Assembly: GCA_905479985.1 (NCBI GenBank)
Contig: CAJQOM010000027.1
Coordinates: 1 to 41,488 of the forward strand
Origin: an uncultured Gammaproteobacteria bacterium
GTDB lineage: Bacteria > Pseudomonadota > Gammaproteobacteria > Nitrosococcales > Methylophagaceae
Length of the DNA: 41,488 bases
Reading direction: 5' to 3'
In this document: positions 10,994 through 21,062 of the stretch, piece after piece
How positions within the stretch are numbered: the first letter of the stretch is position 1
Layout of the letters: every line of letters begins with the position of its first letter
Translations under genes and position numbers: made by a program
The notes under the pieces: model-generated
Databases searched by the model: none
Seen by the model: the letters and a program-made list of their open reading frames with translations, nothing else
Told to the model about the DNA's origin: nothing

Positions 10994-12085
10994 ATGGTAA
11001 TGAATCGATATTTAGTCATAGGAAGTGGTCTGATAGGCAGGCTGCTGTCATGGCGTTTAATACAGGCAGGGCATGAAGTCGATATTCTATCCAGTGATGA
11101 TCGCCTAGGCAGCGATAGCGCAGGTTATGTTGCTGCCGCAATGATAGCGCCATCAACCGAAGCGATTAGTGCTGAACCACAAGTGAAAGTGCTAGGAGAA
11201 CGATCGTTAGCGCTTTGGCCGAAATGGCTTGAAGCCTTGCCTGAACCCGTGTTTTATCAGGCGAATGGCACCTTAGTAGTGGCCCATTCGGGTGATAAAG
11301 CGGAGTTACAACGCTATCAACGCCGTGCACAGCATGTATTAGGCGCTCAATCTTACAGCCACTTAACGGCAGCAACATTAGCTGAACGGGAGCCAGAGCT
11401 GGCGGATAATTTTGACGAGGCAATGTGCTTTGAGCGTGAAGCTTGCATGGATAATAAGCAATTATTTCAGGTTTTAGGCCGGGTATTGGGGCAGGCTTGT
11501 GATTGGCAACAATGTGAACCCATAGCAAGGTTATCAGAGATGGTGATTGCATCACTGACGCAACAGTATTTTTCCCAGTTATTAGAGACTTATGATGCGG
11601 TGATTGATTGCCGTGGCACTGGCGCAAAGCAAGATCTAAATCAACTCAGAGGGGTCAGGGGCGAAATTATTCGTGTCAGGGCACCAGATGTCTCGTTAAA
11701 GCATGCGATTAGATTGATGCACCCACGTTATCCCTTGTATTTAGCACCAAGGCCCAATCATGAATACGTTTTAGGGGCAACGGTATTGGAAAGTGATGAT
11801 CGTTCAGCTATCAGCGTACGTTCAGGCCTAGAGTTAATGTCAGCCTTATATAGCCTACATAAAGGCTTTGGCGAAGCCAGAGTGATTGAAATGGCAGCCC
11901 ATTGCAGACCGGCCTTAGCGAACAATATGCCGATCATTAAACGTCAGTCCTGGGGGTATCAATTGAATGGTTTTTATCGTCACGGCTATTTATTTGGCCC
12001 GGCGATGATTGAAGAGTGTGTGAATCGATTGATGGGCCATACTGATCAACTACAATTCGAGCAATATTATGACGGTGAAGAATAA
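10994..12085 (+). CDS. thiO: Glycine oxidase ThiO
   Basis: A 363-residue FAD-dependent oxidase of the DAO family. The N-terminal dinucleotide-binding motif is at residues 8-15 (VIGSGLIG), followed by SAGYVAAAMIAPSTEA, and the C-terminal block is NGFYRHGYLFGPAM. In thiamine synthesis it oxidises glycine to the iminoglycine (dehydroglycine) used by ThiG for the thiazole ring, replacing the anaerobic ThiH, so the route is the oxygen-dependent one. It starts nine bases after thiC and overlaps the likely start of thiS. A second ATG two codons later is a possible alternative start. Confidence 0.9.
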   Translation: MVMNRYLVIGSGLIGRLLSWRLIQAGHEVDILSSDDRLGSDSAGYVAAAMIAPSTEAISAEPQVKVLGERSLALWPKWLEALPEPVFYQANGTLVVAHSGDKAELQRYQRRAQHVLGAQSYSHLTAATLAEREPELADNFDEAMCFEREACMDNKQLFQVLGRVLGQACDWQQCEPIARLSEMVIASLTQQYFSQLLETYDAVIDCRGTGAKQDLNQLRGVRGEIIRVRAPDVSLKHAIRLMHPRYPLYLAPRPNHEYVLGATVLESDDRSAISVRSGLELMSALYSLHKGFGEARVIEMAAHCRPALANNMPIIKRQSWGYQLNGFYRHGYLFGPAMIEECVNRLMGHTDQLQFEQYYDGEE

Positions 12086-12287
12086 GATAAATATGCAATT
12101 CAATGGTGAGCGGATTGATGTTGAAAACGATATCACCATGGCAGAATTATTAGCTCAGAAAACCCTCAGTGAAGGACATTTTATTGTGGTGTTAAACGAT
12201 GAATTAGTGGTGCAAACAGATTACGATGATACCGTCATAAAAACAAATGATGCAGTTGATATCTTGTCACCGATTACCGGAGGCTAG
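12069..12287 (+). CDS. thiS: Sulfur carrier protein ThiS
   Basis: A small ubiquitin-like protein ending in the required Gly-Gly (PITGG), which is adenylated and thiocarboxylated and then delivers sulfur to the thiazole synthase. The beta-grasp pattern is visible in [20 protein letters not shown] and [11 protein letters not shown]. The longest form has 72 residues and overlaps the end of thiO by 17 bases; an in-frame ATG at 12093 would give a more typical 64-residue protein, and ribosome binding sites do not decide between them. No thiF adenylyltransferase gene lies in the window, so activation must come from elsewhere. Confidence 0.9.
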   Translation: MTVKNKINMQFNGERIDVENDITMAELLAQKTLSEGHFIVVLNDELVVQTDYDDTVIKTNDAVDILSPITGG

Positions 12288-12288
12288 G

Positions 12289-13089
12289 ATGCAAGCATCA
12301 TCTTGGCAGGTTTATGATCAAACGCTACAAAGTCGTTTATTTATTGGCACAGCGCTGTATGCTTCACCCCAGATTATGATGGATGCGATTACAGCATCAC
12401 AAGCACAAGTCATCACCTTATCCCTGCGTAGACAAACACCAACAGCATCAAAAAATGGCGAAAAATTCTGGCAATTGGTGCAGTCATTAGGCTGTCGTTT
12501 ATTACCCAATACTGCAGGGTGCTTCAGTGCAAAAGAGGCAGTTAAAACAGCCCGCCTAGCCCGTGAGTTATTTCAAACAGATTGGATTAAACTCGAAGTT
12601 TTAGGCGATAGTTATAATCTACAACCTGATCCTTTTGCTTTGTTAGAAGCGACAAAAGTGCTGATTTCAGAAGGATTTAAAGTGTTTCCCTATAGTACCG
12701 ATGACCTCGTGTTGTGTCAGAAGCTAGCTGATCTAGGGTGTGAAGTCATTATGCCTTGGGGCGCGCCAATTGGCACTGGTAAAGGCTTACTGAATCCTTA
12801 TGCATTACAGATGGTGCGAGAACGCTTACCTGAAATCACTTTATTGGTCGATGCCGGTATCGGTAAGCCCTCAGATGCAGTGCAAGCGATGGAATTAGGC
12901 TATGACGGCGTCTTATTGAATACCGCAGTCGCAGAAGCATTAGAACCCGCACAAATGGCTGTGGCCTTTTCACAAGCCATTAATGCCGGACGTTTGGCTT
13001 ATGAAGCGGGCGTGATGCCACCGCGAGCACATGCCAAAGCAAGCACGCCAACAATAGAACAACCGCTCTGGCAGCAATATGGCGAATAA
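12289..13089 (+). CDS. thiG: Thiazole synthase ThiG
   Basis: A 266-residue TIM-barrel enzyme that joins deoxyxylulose phosphate, iminoglycine and ThiS-borne sulfur into the thiazole phosphate. The Schiff-base lysine is K101 in [10 protein letters not shown]; phosphate-binding blocks [12 protein letters not shown] and [11 protein letters not shown] are present. The start at 12289 is fixed by GGAGG (12279-12283) five bases upstream, immediately after the thiS stop; the frame remains open further upstream inside thiS. Its 3' end overlaps the thiDE start by 11 bases. Confidence 0.96.
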   Translation: MQASSWQVYDQTLQSRLFIGTALYASPQIMMDAITASQAQVITLSLRRQTPTASKNGEKFWQLVQSLGCRLLPNTAGCFSAKEAVKTARLARELFQTDWIKLEVLGDSYNLQPDPFALLEATKVLISEGFKVFPYSTDDLVLCQKLADLGCEVIMPWGAPIGTGKGLLNPYALQMVRERLPEITLLVDAGIGKPSDAVQAMELGYDGVLLNTAVAEALEPAQMAVAFSQAINAGRLAYEAGVMPPRAHAKASTPTIEQPLWQQYGE

Positions 13090-14536
13090 ACGCGCGATAT
13101 TATTAATCGGTGGCCTCGATCCGCAGGGATGTGCCGGCATCACGGCAGATATTCAAACAGCCACGATGCTGGGTTGTCATGCCGTGCCTTTATTGACGTG
13201 TTTAACGCAACAAACGCGCGAAGGCTTAACCGATTTGGGTGCCTTGTCTGAAACACAGTTTATGGCGCAATATCAAAGCTGTGTTGCCGATGTTGACATT
13301 GCAGCGATTAAGATTGGTTTGATTCCCAATGCTGACATTGCACAGTGTATTAGTAACATTATCGATCAACACGATGTGCCGGTGGTACTCGATCCTGTAT
13401 TAGCCAGTACTTCAGGTGGCCTGTCAGTAGATAACGATGTAAAACACATTATCCTGCAAAGTTTGTTGCCGAAGATTACCTTATTAACACCGAATCTCCC
13501 TGAGTTGGCAAAATTAGTGAATGAAGTTGAGCTTGATGTGCCCCAGCTTGAACTAGCCACAGAGAGTTTGCTAAAAAAAGGTTTAACAGCCTGCTTAGTG
13601 ACAGGCGGACATGCTGATTCACCTTGGGCTGCAGATTATTTTACCGATGGCAAAAATAGCTTTTATTGTTACCATAAAAAACAAGCTAACAACGTACGAG
13701 GCACTGGGTGCGTGCTGGCAACAAGTTTAGCAAGTCAGCTTGCTTTAGGGCAGGATATTCGTGATGCAACCGTGCTAGCCAAAGCTTATATAAACCAAGG
13801 TGTTCGTCAATCTAATGTAGTCGGACCATACAGGGTATTTCATCAGAGTATGGCAAAGCTAGTGTTCGAAGATATACCCAAATTATGTTACGACGTTAAG
13901 CTAATAGGCAAACAGTTTAATTTCCAGCCGTGTCCTGATCGTTTAGGCATTTATCCTGTTGTCGATAGTAGCGACTGGGTTGGTAAATTGGTGAAAGAGG
14001 GCATCAAAACAATTCAATTGCGTATTAAAACTGGTTCAGAACAAGTCAAACGACAACACATTATACAAGCAGCATCGAATTGTGATGACGCAGTGGCTTT
14101 TTTTGTGAATGACCACTGGAAAATGGCGATTGAAAATCAAGTCTACGGTGTTCATTTGGGCCAAGAAGACTTACATGATGCAAACCTAATCGAAATTGAA
14201 CAAGCAGGTTTACGCCTCGGTATTTCTACACATTCTTATTGGGAATTAGCGCGGGCATTGGCGATTAACCCAAGTTATATTGCATTAGGGCCGGTCTTTG
14301 AAACAAGCAGTAAGCAAATGCCATTTGAGCCACAAGGCATCGCGCGAGTGGCGCAATGGGCAGAAATGCTAGCAGGGCATTACCCATTGGTTGCCATCGG
14401 TGGTATTGATCTACTACGAGCTAAAGCACTCAAGAAAACAGGCGTTGGTGCTGTGGCGATGATTTCGGCGATTACCAAAGCGGATGATTACCAGAAAGCA
14501 ATACGAGATTTAATCGTTTGTTGGCAATCGGGTTAA
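13079..14536 (+). CDS. thiDE: Bifunctional HMP-P kinase/thiamine-phosphate synthase
   Basis: A 485-residue fusion. Residues 1 to about 255 are ThiD (ribokinase fold): [35 protein letters not shown] and the anion-hole block [14 protein letters not shown]. Residues about 285-485 are ThiE (TIM barrel): [43 protein letters not shown] and AIGGI. It makes HMP pyrophosphate and couples it to the thiazole to give thiamine phosphate. The ThiD loop has DPQGCAG where the E. coli type has DPSGGAG, a modest divergence. The start ATG at 13079 overlaps the end of thiG. It is the last gene of the operon and meets the DUF1761 gene tail to tail with a 4-base overlap. Confidence 0.93.
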   Translation: MANKRAILLIGGLDPQGCAGITADIQTATMLGCHAVPLLTCLTQQTREGLTDLGALSETQFMAQYQSCVADVDIAAIKIGLIPNADIAQCISNIIDQHDVPVVLDPVLASTSGGLSVDNDVKHIILQSLLPKITLLTPNLPELAKLVNEVELDVPQLELATESLLKKGLTACLVTGGHADSPWAADYFTDGKNSFYCYHKKQANNVRGTGCVLATSLASQLALGQDIRDATVLAKAYINQGVRQSNVVGPYRVFHQSMAKLVFEDIPKLCYDVKLIGKQFNFQPCPDRLGIYPVVDSSDWVGKLVKEGIKTIQLRIKTGSEQVKRQHIIQAASNCDDAVAFFVNDHWKMAIENQVYGVHLGQEDLHDANLIEIEQAGLRLGISTHSYWELARALAINPSYIALGPVFETSSKQMPFEPQGIARVAQWAEMLAGHYPLVAIGGIDLLRAKALKKTGVGAVAMISAITKADDYQKAIRDLIVCWQSG

Positions 14537-14937
14537 GTCAGTAAAAAGAGAATCAATGACATCAGGATAACAGTCAAAATACGATAACCGGATTGAATGA
14601 ATAACAAACTGGTTCCCCAGTCACAAAATAGATTATCAGATAACAAAGCTGGAAAAATAATCAGAAACCCGACAATAGCCCCGACAGTAATTGCCATGGT
14701 TAAGTCGACGGATGACATAAGATTAAACAATAAAAAAAGGCCAAGCGCAGTGATGAAATTAGCAAGAACACTGCCAATCATCGGCCCAGTTTGACTACCT
14801 AATGTGTCAGTGGTTTTACCGAGACTACGCATCCATTGGTGAGCAAATAAGAAAGGCGAATACCATAAGGCACCTAACACCATGCCCGCGATTGTAGCAG
14901 CTCCAATAGCGAAGAGACCGGATGAGAAAATAGCCAT
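14533..14937 (-). CDS. DUF1761-like membrane protein
   Basis: A 134-residue protein with about four hydrophobic segments. The N-terminus has the pattern GMVLGALWYSPFLFAHQWMRSLG, typical of DUF1761 proteins, followed by segments around residues 60-80, 85-105 and 112-132. Family function is unknown. It lies downstream of the glycosyltransferase on the same strand with a 55-base gap, and converges on thiDE. Confidence 0.7.
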   Translation of the reverse strand: MAIFSSGLFAIGAATIAGMVLGALWYSPFLFAHQWMRSLGKTTDTLGSQTGPMIGSVLANFITALGLFLLFNLMSSVDLTMAITVGAIVGFLIIFPALLSDNLFCDWGTSLLFIQSGYRILTVILMSLILFLLT

Positions 14938-14992
14938 AACCGTTCCTTATATAAAGTGATGGAAAGGAATAGGCAGTCTACATCGAATAACG

Positions 14993-16219
14993 CTATTGCT
15001 GCTTTTGTTTCGCTGCGATCCATTGTGACATATACCGGGTACTGGCTAGCGTATGGTGCTTTAACATAGCACCTGTAAAATTAGCGAGTCGATGTTGTTC
15101 GAGGTTGTCGGTGACAGTCTGAATTTTATTGATTAACGCAGTGCCCAAGCGATTCGCATCATAACGTTGTCCTAGCAGAGTATGCGCATGTGACTGGGCT
15201 AATGACCATTGTTCTGAGTTTTGGTAAAGGCTAACGGCGGCATGAATAAAGTCTTCATCACTATGAGCAATTTGGCCTGGCCAAGGTTGCTGGCCATGCA
15301 TACCTTCAGAACCGACCAAAGTGGTGACACTGGGCGTCTGCATCATCATGGCATCAAGTAATTTGCCTTTCAAACCGGCCCCAAAACGGAGCGGGGCTAA
15401 ACAGACGCGTGCCTGTTCCATAACCGTTAACGCATTCTCTGCCCAGCCTTTAATTAAAAAGCCTGACTTCGGATTATGCAGCGCGGTGGCTTTCGGCGGC
15501 GGGTAAGCACCATAAATATGACATTCAGCGTTAGGTAAGTGTGTTTTTATTTTTGGCCAAAGTGATTGTAAATAAAGGACGGCACCCCAATTCGGCGCAT
15601 GGCGAAAATTGCCGATGGTGATGAAATGTTGCCGCTGTTCGAATGCCAAGGTGGCTTCAGGTAACTTATCTAATTGGACCATAAAAGGCAGCCAATGCAG
15701 CAGCGCTGAATCAACCTTAAAATAGTCAGTGAGTAAGGTGATTTCATGAGGCGAAATAATCAATGACAAGTCACAGCGTAAAATCGCCGCAATTTCACGT
15801 TTTGCGATGTCACTGGCCAAGTCTGCATCAACCAATTCGCGATTTCGTTTGAGTGCTTGATGGCGTGCATGACGAAGACACTGTAAATCTTCGGTATCTA
15901 ATATCTTAATGGCATTTGGACAGGCTTTATCAACGCGCCAACCAAATTGTTCTTCCATCATAAACCGGTCAAATAATACAATATCCGGATTATAGTCAGC
16001 GACGTAGACATCAAAGCTATCACAGTTGAGCCGGATCGCATGTTGGCTAATGCCTTCATCAGCTAAGTTTATTTGATGCAGTGTTTCTTGGGCAGGGCTA
16101 GTAAACTCGACTTGCCAACCTTGTTGTTTGAAAAGTCGCAGTAATGACAACATATGACTGCCTGCGGCAGACGAGTTAGGTTCTGGCCAGACATAACCAA
16201 TAACAAGGACTTTTTTCAT
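14993..16219 (-). CDS. Glycosyltransferase, GT-B fold (group 1 type)
   Basis: A 408-residue protein starting MKKVLVIGYVWPEPNSSAAG, the N-terminal Rossmann half typical of group 1 glycosyltransferases. The C-terminal half has ITIGNFRHAPNWGAVLYL, CHIYGAYPP, IKGWAENA and the donor-binding block APLRFGAGLKGKLLDAM near residues 270-290. It would transfer a sugar from a nucleotide-sugar donor, perhaps for envelope glycan or protein glycosylation, but the acceptor cannot be told. It follows the coiled-coil membrane protein gene by 18 bases, so the two are probably cotranscribed. Confidence 0.8.
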   Translation of the reverse strand: MKKVLVIGYVWPEPNSSAAGSHMLSLLRLFKQQGWQVEFTSPAQETLHQINLADEGISQHAIRLNCDSFDVYVADYNPDIVLFDRFMMEEQFGWRVDKACPNAIKILDTEDLQCLRHARHQALKRNRELVDADLASDIAKREIAAILRCDLSLIISPHEITLLTDYFKVDSALLHWLPFMVQLDKLPEATLAFEQRQHFITIGNFRHAPNWGAVLYLQSLWPKIKTHLPNAECHIYGAYPPPKATALHNPKSGFLIKGWAENALTVMEQARVCLAPLRFGAGLKGKLLDAMMMQTPSVTTLVGSEGMHGQQPWPGQIAHSDEDFIHAAVSLYQNSEQWSLAQSHAHTLLGQRYDANRLGTALINKIQTVTDNLEQHRLANFTGAMLKHHTLASTRYMSQWIAAKQKQQ

Positions 16220-16237
16220 GATGTGATTGATACGATA

Positions 16238-16798
16238 TTAAGGCGCTGGGCGTTTAAACTCACCCCAACGGGGTTCAGGGCGAGGTTTAGGGGGATCCTT
16301 TTCTATAGGGGGAAAAGCATTGGCATCACTACCATAATTATTCAAAAAGGTAGTATCAGGTTTTCTCTGAGCGTCAGTCTTTGACGGTGCAGGTCGTTCT
16401 ACGTTCTGCTGTGGACCCTGTTGTGTTTTCAATTCAAGGATATATTCCCTTAATTTTATGTTTTCTTCTCGAAGGGAAATAGCCTCTTCACGCAACACCA
16501 TTATTTTTTCTGCTAATTCTGTCGTGGTTGCTGGCTTAGCAGCGTCATCCTTTTTAGCTGCATTTGCTAGTGAAGAAACTAAACCGAATTCATCAGTTTC
16601 TTCTGGCGCCTCCACCCCATCTTTGGAGGCAGGTTCATCGGAACCCATAAAAAAGAAAGCACCACCACCTGCGAGAAGTAGAATGACAACACCAATGACA
16701 ATTTTAATAAATAAAGGTTTTGCTAAACCAAGTATTTTTGGTGTATCTCCACCTTCACCTTCTGGCAAGTCTGCTAGGTCTTCTTCTTTTTCAGCCAC
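16238..16798 (-). CDS. Single-pass membrane protein with coiled coil
   Basis: A 186-residue protein I do not recognise. It has an acidic N-terminus, a basic residue before a transmembrane helix at about residues 30-52 (PLFIKIVIGVVILLLAGGGA), an acidic Ala-rich stretch, a strong heptad coiled coil at about residues 95-130 (AEKIMVLREEAISLREENIK and onward), and a Pro- and Arg-rich C-terminal tail. The topology is probably N-in with the coil in the periplasm. The N-terminal layout superficially resembles FliL, but no FliL domain follows. It is the first gene of a small minus-strand unit with the glycosyltransferase. Confidence 0.7.
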   Translation of the reverse strand: MAEKEEDLADLPEGEGGDTPKILGLAKPLFIKIVIGVVILLLAGGGAFFFMGSDEPASKDGVEAPEETDEFGLVSSLANAAKKDDAAKPATTTELAEKIMVLREEAISLREENIKLREYILELKTQQGPQQNVERPAPSKTDAQRKPDTTFLNNYGSDANAFPPIEKDPPKPRPEPRWGEFKRPAP

Positions 16799-17094
16799 AA
16801 ACGAACTCCGTTTAACATAAAAGTATTAAATCAATTGAATCATAATAGCCTTATCGACGCATTAGGTTCAATTCTTTAAAAAGACTTATCTCAATGTAGC
16901 AGATTGATAAGCGGGATAGCGCTATGCTAGTCTGGCGTTTTGACGGTAGACAGTTAGATTAGAAAATAACGAAGTGAATGGGGTTTTAGATGAAAAACTT
17001 AACGGTGGCATAAGCAGTTCTCAATAGAGAATTACAGCGGCGGCCGTATACGCAATACGCGACGATTGATATTTAACAATAAAGAGAAGATGTT
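16799..17094. other. Intergenic gap between divergent genes
   Basis: Nearly 300 bases separate the minus-strand membrane protein gene from the plus-strand diguanylate cyclase gene. I see no supported gene. A short hairpin (TTCTC, loop AATA, GAGAA at 17018-17031) lies in the leader of the cyclase gene, and AAAGAGAAG at about 17081-17089 is its ribosome binding site. No GEMM-type c-di-GMP riboswitch pattern was recognised. Confidence 0.4.
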
Positions 17095-18618
17095 ATGGAC
17101 GAACGAGTCACTTCCTCAGGTCATGCTGAGGATAACTTAATAGATTTTCGCATTCTGGCTGAAGACGCGCCGGTGATGTTGTGGATAACCAATAACACGG
17201 GCGAGAATATTTTCTCAAATGGTATTTATAAAACAGTTATAGGCCGTAAAAACGTTGAAGCGCTAGGCGGTAAGGCTTGGTTCGAAGCCTTATATCCGGA
17301 GGATCAAAAGAACTGTTTAAGCGTATTTGACGAAGCATTCAAAACGCACAAGTCTTTTGTCATGGAGTATCGTCTTAAAAGGCACGATGGAGAATATCGC
17401 TATATTACTGATCGCGGTGAACCTTATATAAACCGAGAGGGCAAGTTTGGTGGTTTTATTGGCTCTTCGACAGATATTACCGACCAAAAACTATCGGAGA
17501 ACAAACTCAAAAAAGCCCATCAGGAGTTGATTCAGTATAGTCAAGAGATGAGCTTAATTAATGAGCTGAATTCTTATTTGCAAATCTGTCGTGGCATAAA
17601 AGAAACCTATCCTGTTATTGCTCACTACCTAGAACAAGTCTTCCCTGACTGGGTCGGCGGGCTTTATTTATTCAATGACAAGAAAACGTTTATAGAGTCA
17701 ATAACATCATGGGGAAGCCAAGACGTTAGAAGTGATGAGGTCATGGAATCAGATGACTGTTGGGCATTACGACAAGGGAAGCAACATGATGCCCTAGATA
17801 CAAAGAACCGTTTGCTTTGCAATCATACTCATAAAGAAATTGAGCGTTATACCTGCACCCCGGTGATTGCCCAAGGTGAAATGCTAGGTATGTTGCACAT
17901 GGAATACAGCGGTGAAACAGCGTTCGATTCAGATGAATTAAAACAGCATTATTTTGATTCGCGCCAACGTTTAATGAAAACAGCTGCGGATAATCTCGCT
18001 TTGTCTCTTGTCAGTTTGAATCTACGTGAAGCCTTAAAACGCCAGTCTATCCGTGACCCACTAACGGCTTTATTTAACCGTCGTTATATGGAGGAAAGTT
18101 TAGAGCGTGAAATATCACGTTGTGAACGTGCCGGACAAGGCTTGGGTGTCATTATTGTTGATATAGATCATTTTAAGAAATTTAATGATACATACGGCCA
18201 TGATGCAGGTGATGTTGTCTTAGTCGAGTTTGCTAAGTTCATGACTGAATATTTTCGGCTCAGTGATATTGTTTGCCGTTTTGGTGGTGAGGAATTTATT
18301 ATTATTATGCCCTCAGCACCGAAGCATATTGTCGTAGAGCGGGCAACACAGTTATGACATAAATTACACGATATCGACATTTATTATGAAGGCAAAAAAT
18401 TACCAGGTATTACCGCATCATTTGGTGTCGCGTATTTAGTGGACGATAGTTACCAGCAATCATCGGTTGTCGTTAAACTAGCCGACTCAGCGCTTTACGA
18501 AGCAAAGAGGGCGGGGAGAGACCGGGTTGTGGTCTATGACCCCGCGAATCATGTTGCGGGTGAAGAAGCGGTTCAAGGCTCTGGCTACGTTAAAGAGCTA
18601 AAGGAAAAAGAAGAGTAG
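17095..18618 (+). pseudogene. PAS-GAF-GGDEF diguanylate cyclase with in-frame TGA
   Basis: The frame encodes 507 codons broken by TGA at codon 421 (18355-18357). Before it lie a PAS domain (about residues 18-138, ending GFIGSSTDITDQK), a GAF domain (about 150-310) and the start of a GGDEF domain with VDIDHFKKFNDTYGHDAGD, an inhibitory-site RLSD and the active motif GGEEF near residues 396-400. After the TGA the same frame continues with the missing end of the domain (ITASFGVAYL, ADSALYEAKRAGRDRV) to TAG at 18616-18618. No frameshift is needed; a single TGG-to-TGA change explains it. Truncated at residue 420 the cyclase would lack its last strands and probably be inactive. A sequencing error or leaky readthrough remain possible. 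Confidence 0.85.
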
Positions 18619-18714
18619 TATCGATGGCATAAAGGTTGCGATAAAGCCATTTGCATAATGTATTGTGCTAACGGTTATAAAAAACCAGTCTGTTTAATAA
18701 TAAGGAGAATGAAT

Positions 18715-19119
18715 ATGGGTATGATGAGCGAATTTAAGGATTTTGCTGTCAAAGGTAATGTCGTTGATATGGCTGTGGGTATTATCATTGGCGCCGCCTT
18801 TGGTAAAATTGTGTCTTCATTTGTAGCGGATGTCATCATGCCACCCATCGGTGTCATACTCGGCGGGGTGAATTTCACTGACTTAGCCTTTGTGCTGCAA
18901 GAAGCGGTCGGAGAAACTGCCGCAGTGACCATTAATTATGGTGTATTTGTTCAGACATTGATTGATTTTATTATTGTTGCTTTTGCTATTTTCATGGCAG
19001 TGAAAGCCATTAACTCAATGAAAAAAGCCGAAGAAGCAGCACCAGCTGCACCGGCAGAGCCATCTAAAGAAGAAGTACTATTAACTGAAATTCGTGATCT
19101 ATTAAAACAACCAAAATAG
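18715..19119 (+). CDS. mscL: Large-conductance mechanosensitive channel MscL
   Basis: A 134-residue inner-membrane channel that opens under membrane tension to release solutes during osmotic downshock. The first transmembrane helix block [37 protein letters not shown] is the family hallmark; the second helix is around residues 75-97, and the cytoplasmic helix at the C-terminus ends [13 protein letters not shown]. The ATG at 18715 is chosen because GGAG (18704-18707) is seven bases upstream; an ATG at 18709 is too close and the frame continues to 18658 without support. It is followed by a strong terminator. Confidence 0.96.
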   Translation: MGMMSEFKDFAVKGNVVDMAVGIIIGAAFGKIVSSFVADVIMPPIGVILGGVNFTDLAFVLQEAVGETAAVTINYGVFVQTLIDFIIVAFAIFMAVKAINSMKKAEEAAPAAPAEPSKEEVLLTEIRDLLKQPK

Positions 19120-19144
19120 ACTCATCGAGCGTTAGATAACAAAT

Positions 19145-19180
19145 GCCCTAGGCCGCACAATAAGCCTAGGGCTTTTTATT
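19145..19180 (+). terminator. Rho-independent terminator after mscL
   Basis: A perfect 9-bp stem, GCCCTAGGC (19145-19153) with GCCTAGGGC (19164-19172), is followed directly by TTTTTATTT. The T-run is only on the plus-strand side, so it serves mscL; the convergent antiporter gene ends just beyond it. Confidence 0.92.
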
Positions 19181-21012
19181 TAAGTATTTGAGGGTGTTTG
19201 TTCAGGGTCTTCTTGAATCAATGCCGTAATCGTCCAGCCAGGGCTAGGCACAAGCGTCATGTCATCAGTGAAAAAGCGCAATTGCCGCTTAGCGTTAAAG
19301 GCAAATAAGGGCATTGCACGTTTGCCATACTGCTTTTGGTAATCGTCATAACTAAAGCTATCGCTAATATTCGTTTGTTTGGTTTTAGCACCTTGACTGA
19401 TTAAGCTAGCAAGCTTAGAAAAGGTCACATCAGACCCGAAGAGGACTTGATGGTCATGACTGACGGCTGTCCGTGATTTTTGTTCTTCGCTTTTTTTATC
19501 TTTCTCAACCTCTGATGATAAAAAGTAGACTCGGTTACTGCCAAACTCTGAACGATAACGTTGCCCTGCCAAAGCGTTATATTCTTTTTGTGGTGCCAGA
19601 GCCAATAAATTACCCAACCCTACCAAATCTAAATGACGGTCAGCATGTTCAGAAATAGCATTACCGTAATAGCTTTTTAGACCCTCCATCCGTGCGGCCC
19701 TAATATTAGTCCAGCTGCCATCCGTCACTAAGGTATTAAAGTCATTTTCATTTAACGCATGGGCGAGCATTCTAGATACTGGGTTAGCGCCAATAATTAA
19801 AAAGCCGGTATCGTCAGGTTCTGCCACACCGAGCAGCCGTGCTAAGAACTTAGCGGTTGTTCCCTGCACAAAGACCGTGCCGATAATAATAGTAAAGGCC
19901 AAGGGCACGAGAAGCTCGGCATTCTCAACGCCATGCTCTTGTAAACGGATGGCGAACAAAGCTGTCACAGCCGCAGCAACAATACCGCGGGGGCCAATCC
20001 AACTGACCATAAACTTCTCTTGCCAAGTCAAGTCAGAACCAATGGTAGACAGGATGACTTTGATGGGGCGGGCAAAGAGTTGAATAAAAACAAATAACCC
20101 AATGGCCGACCAGCCCAAAGCGGCGAATTGTGAAAAGTCTAACCGTGCTGCCAATAAAATGAATAAGCCAGAAATAAGTAAAATACTTAAACTTTCCTTA
20201 AAGTCTAAGATGTCATCGACCGGTACATTTTTCATATTCGCCAGCCAGATCCCCATCACGGTAACTGCAAGCAACCCAGATTCTTCTGATAAATGGTTCG
20301 ATGCGGCGAAAACGGCGAAGACCAAACACAGCGTGGCCACATTATGTAAATATTCAGGCATTAAATGCCGACGCAACACTAAACCAAATAAATAAGCAGG
20401 AATGGCGCCAAGTAATGACCCGATGACAAGTGTTTGTCCGAACATGAGTGCTGTGTGATTAAAGGATGCATGACCTTGCAGCTGTATCGATAAAATAACC
20501 TCAAAGACCAACACGGCTAAAATGGCGCCAAGCGGATCAATAACAATGCCTTCCCAACGTAAGATATTTGAAATGGTCGCGTTAGGCTTAACAGTCCGAA
20601 GAATTGGGACAATCACGGTCGGACCTGTGACCACCATCAATGCACCAAACAGAATTGATAAATCCCAAGAGAACCCAACAATATAATGGGTGCCGATAGA
20701 AATGGCGGCCCAAGTAATGGCAACACCAATCGTTAAGATATTACGGACGACTTTTTGTAAGTCCCGAATCTCTTCAAATTTCAGCGTTAAGCTACCTTCG
20801 AATAAGATAACCGCGACTGACAGCGACACCATGGGAAATAACAAATCGCCAAATAGGCCTTCAGGGTCGAGTATGCCCGTCAAAGGGCCCAGAACGATAC
20901 CTGCTATTAAGAGGAAGACAATGGCAGGTAATTTCACCCACCAAGCAAACCATTGACAGACAATGGCGACAATGCCAATCGTCGAGAGCGCGATAATCGC
21001 TTGCTCATGCAT
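19180..21012 (-). CDS. CPA1-type Na+/H+ (cation:proton) antiporter
   Basis: A 610-residue inner-membrane protein. About twelve hydrophobic segments fill residues 1-400, with the exchanger motifs LLIAGIVLGPLTG, FEGSLTL, VVTGPTVIVPIL, WEGIVIDPLGAILAVLVFE and WIGPRGIVAAAVTALFA. After residue 405 comes a cytoplasmic Rossmann-like, TrkA-N-style region (FLIIGANPVSRMLAHAL) and a C-terminal tail. It should exchange Na+ or K+ for protons in pH and salt balance. AAGGA precedes the ATG at 21012. It is convergent with mscL and downstream of the MotY-like gene, with no sign of shared function beyond osmotic homeostasis. Confidence 0.88.
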   Translation of the reverse strand: MHEQAIIALSTIGIVAIVCQWFAWWVKLPAIVFLLIAGIVLGPLTGILDPEGLFGDLLFPMVSLSVAVILFEGSLTLKFEEIRDLQKVVRNILTIGVAITWAAISIGTHYIVGFSWDLSILFGALMVVTGPTVIVPILRTVKPNATISNILRWEGIVIDPLGAILAVLVFEVILSIQLQGHASFNHTALMFGQTLVIGSLLGAIPAYLFGLVLRRHLMPEYLHNVATLCLVFAVFAASNHLSEESGLLAVTVMGIWLANMKNVPVDDILDFKESLSILLISGLFILLAARLDFSQFAALGWSAIGLFVFIQLFARPIKVILSTIGSDLTWQEKFMVSWIGPRGIVAAAVTALFAIRLQEHGVENAELLVPLAFTIIIGTVFVQGTTAKFLARLLGVAEPDDTGFLIIGANPVSRMLAHALNENDFNTLVTDGSWTNIRAARMEGLKSYYGNAISEHADRHLDLVGLGNLLALAPQKEYNALAGQRYRSEFGSNRVYFLSSEVEKDKKSEEQKSRTAVSHDHQVLFGSDVTFSKLASLISQGAKTKQTNISDSFSYDDYQKQYGKRAMPLFAFNAKRQLRFFTDDMTLVPSPGWTITALIQEDPEQTPSNT

Positions 21013-21062
21013 AGCTGATCTTCCTTAATAAATCTTATTATTTGGAGACCAATTTTACCTGA

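Noticed and set aside
16990-17013. Seven-codon leader peptide before the diguanylate cyclase gene
   Set aside because: It is too short and has no convincing ribosome binding site or attenuator structure.
18355-18357. Reassignment of UGA to Trp, or a selenocysteine site
   Set aside because: TGA ends other genes here, such as aceF and the OppC-type permease, TGG is used for Trp throughout, and no selenocysteine-type element or homologous Cys position is apparent.
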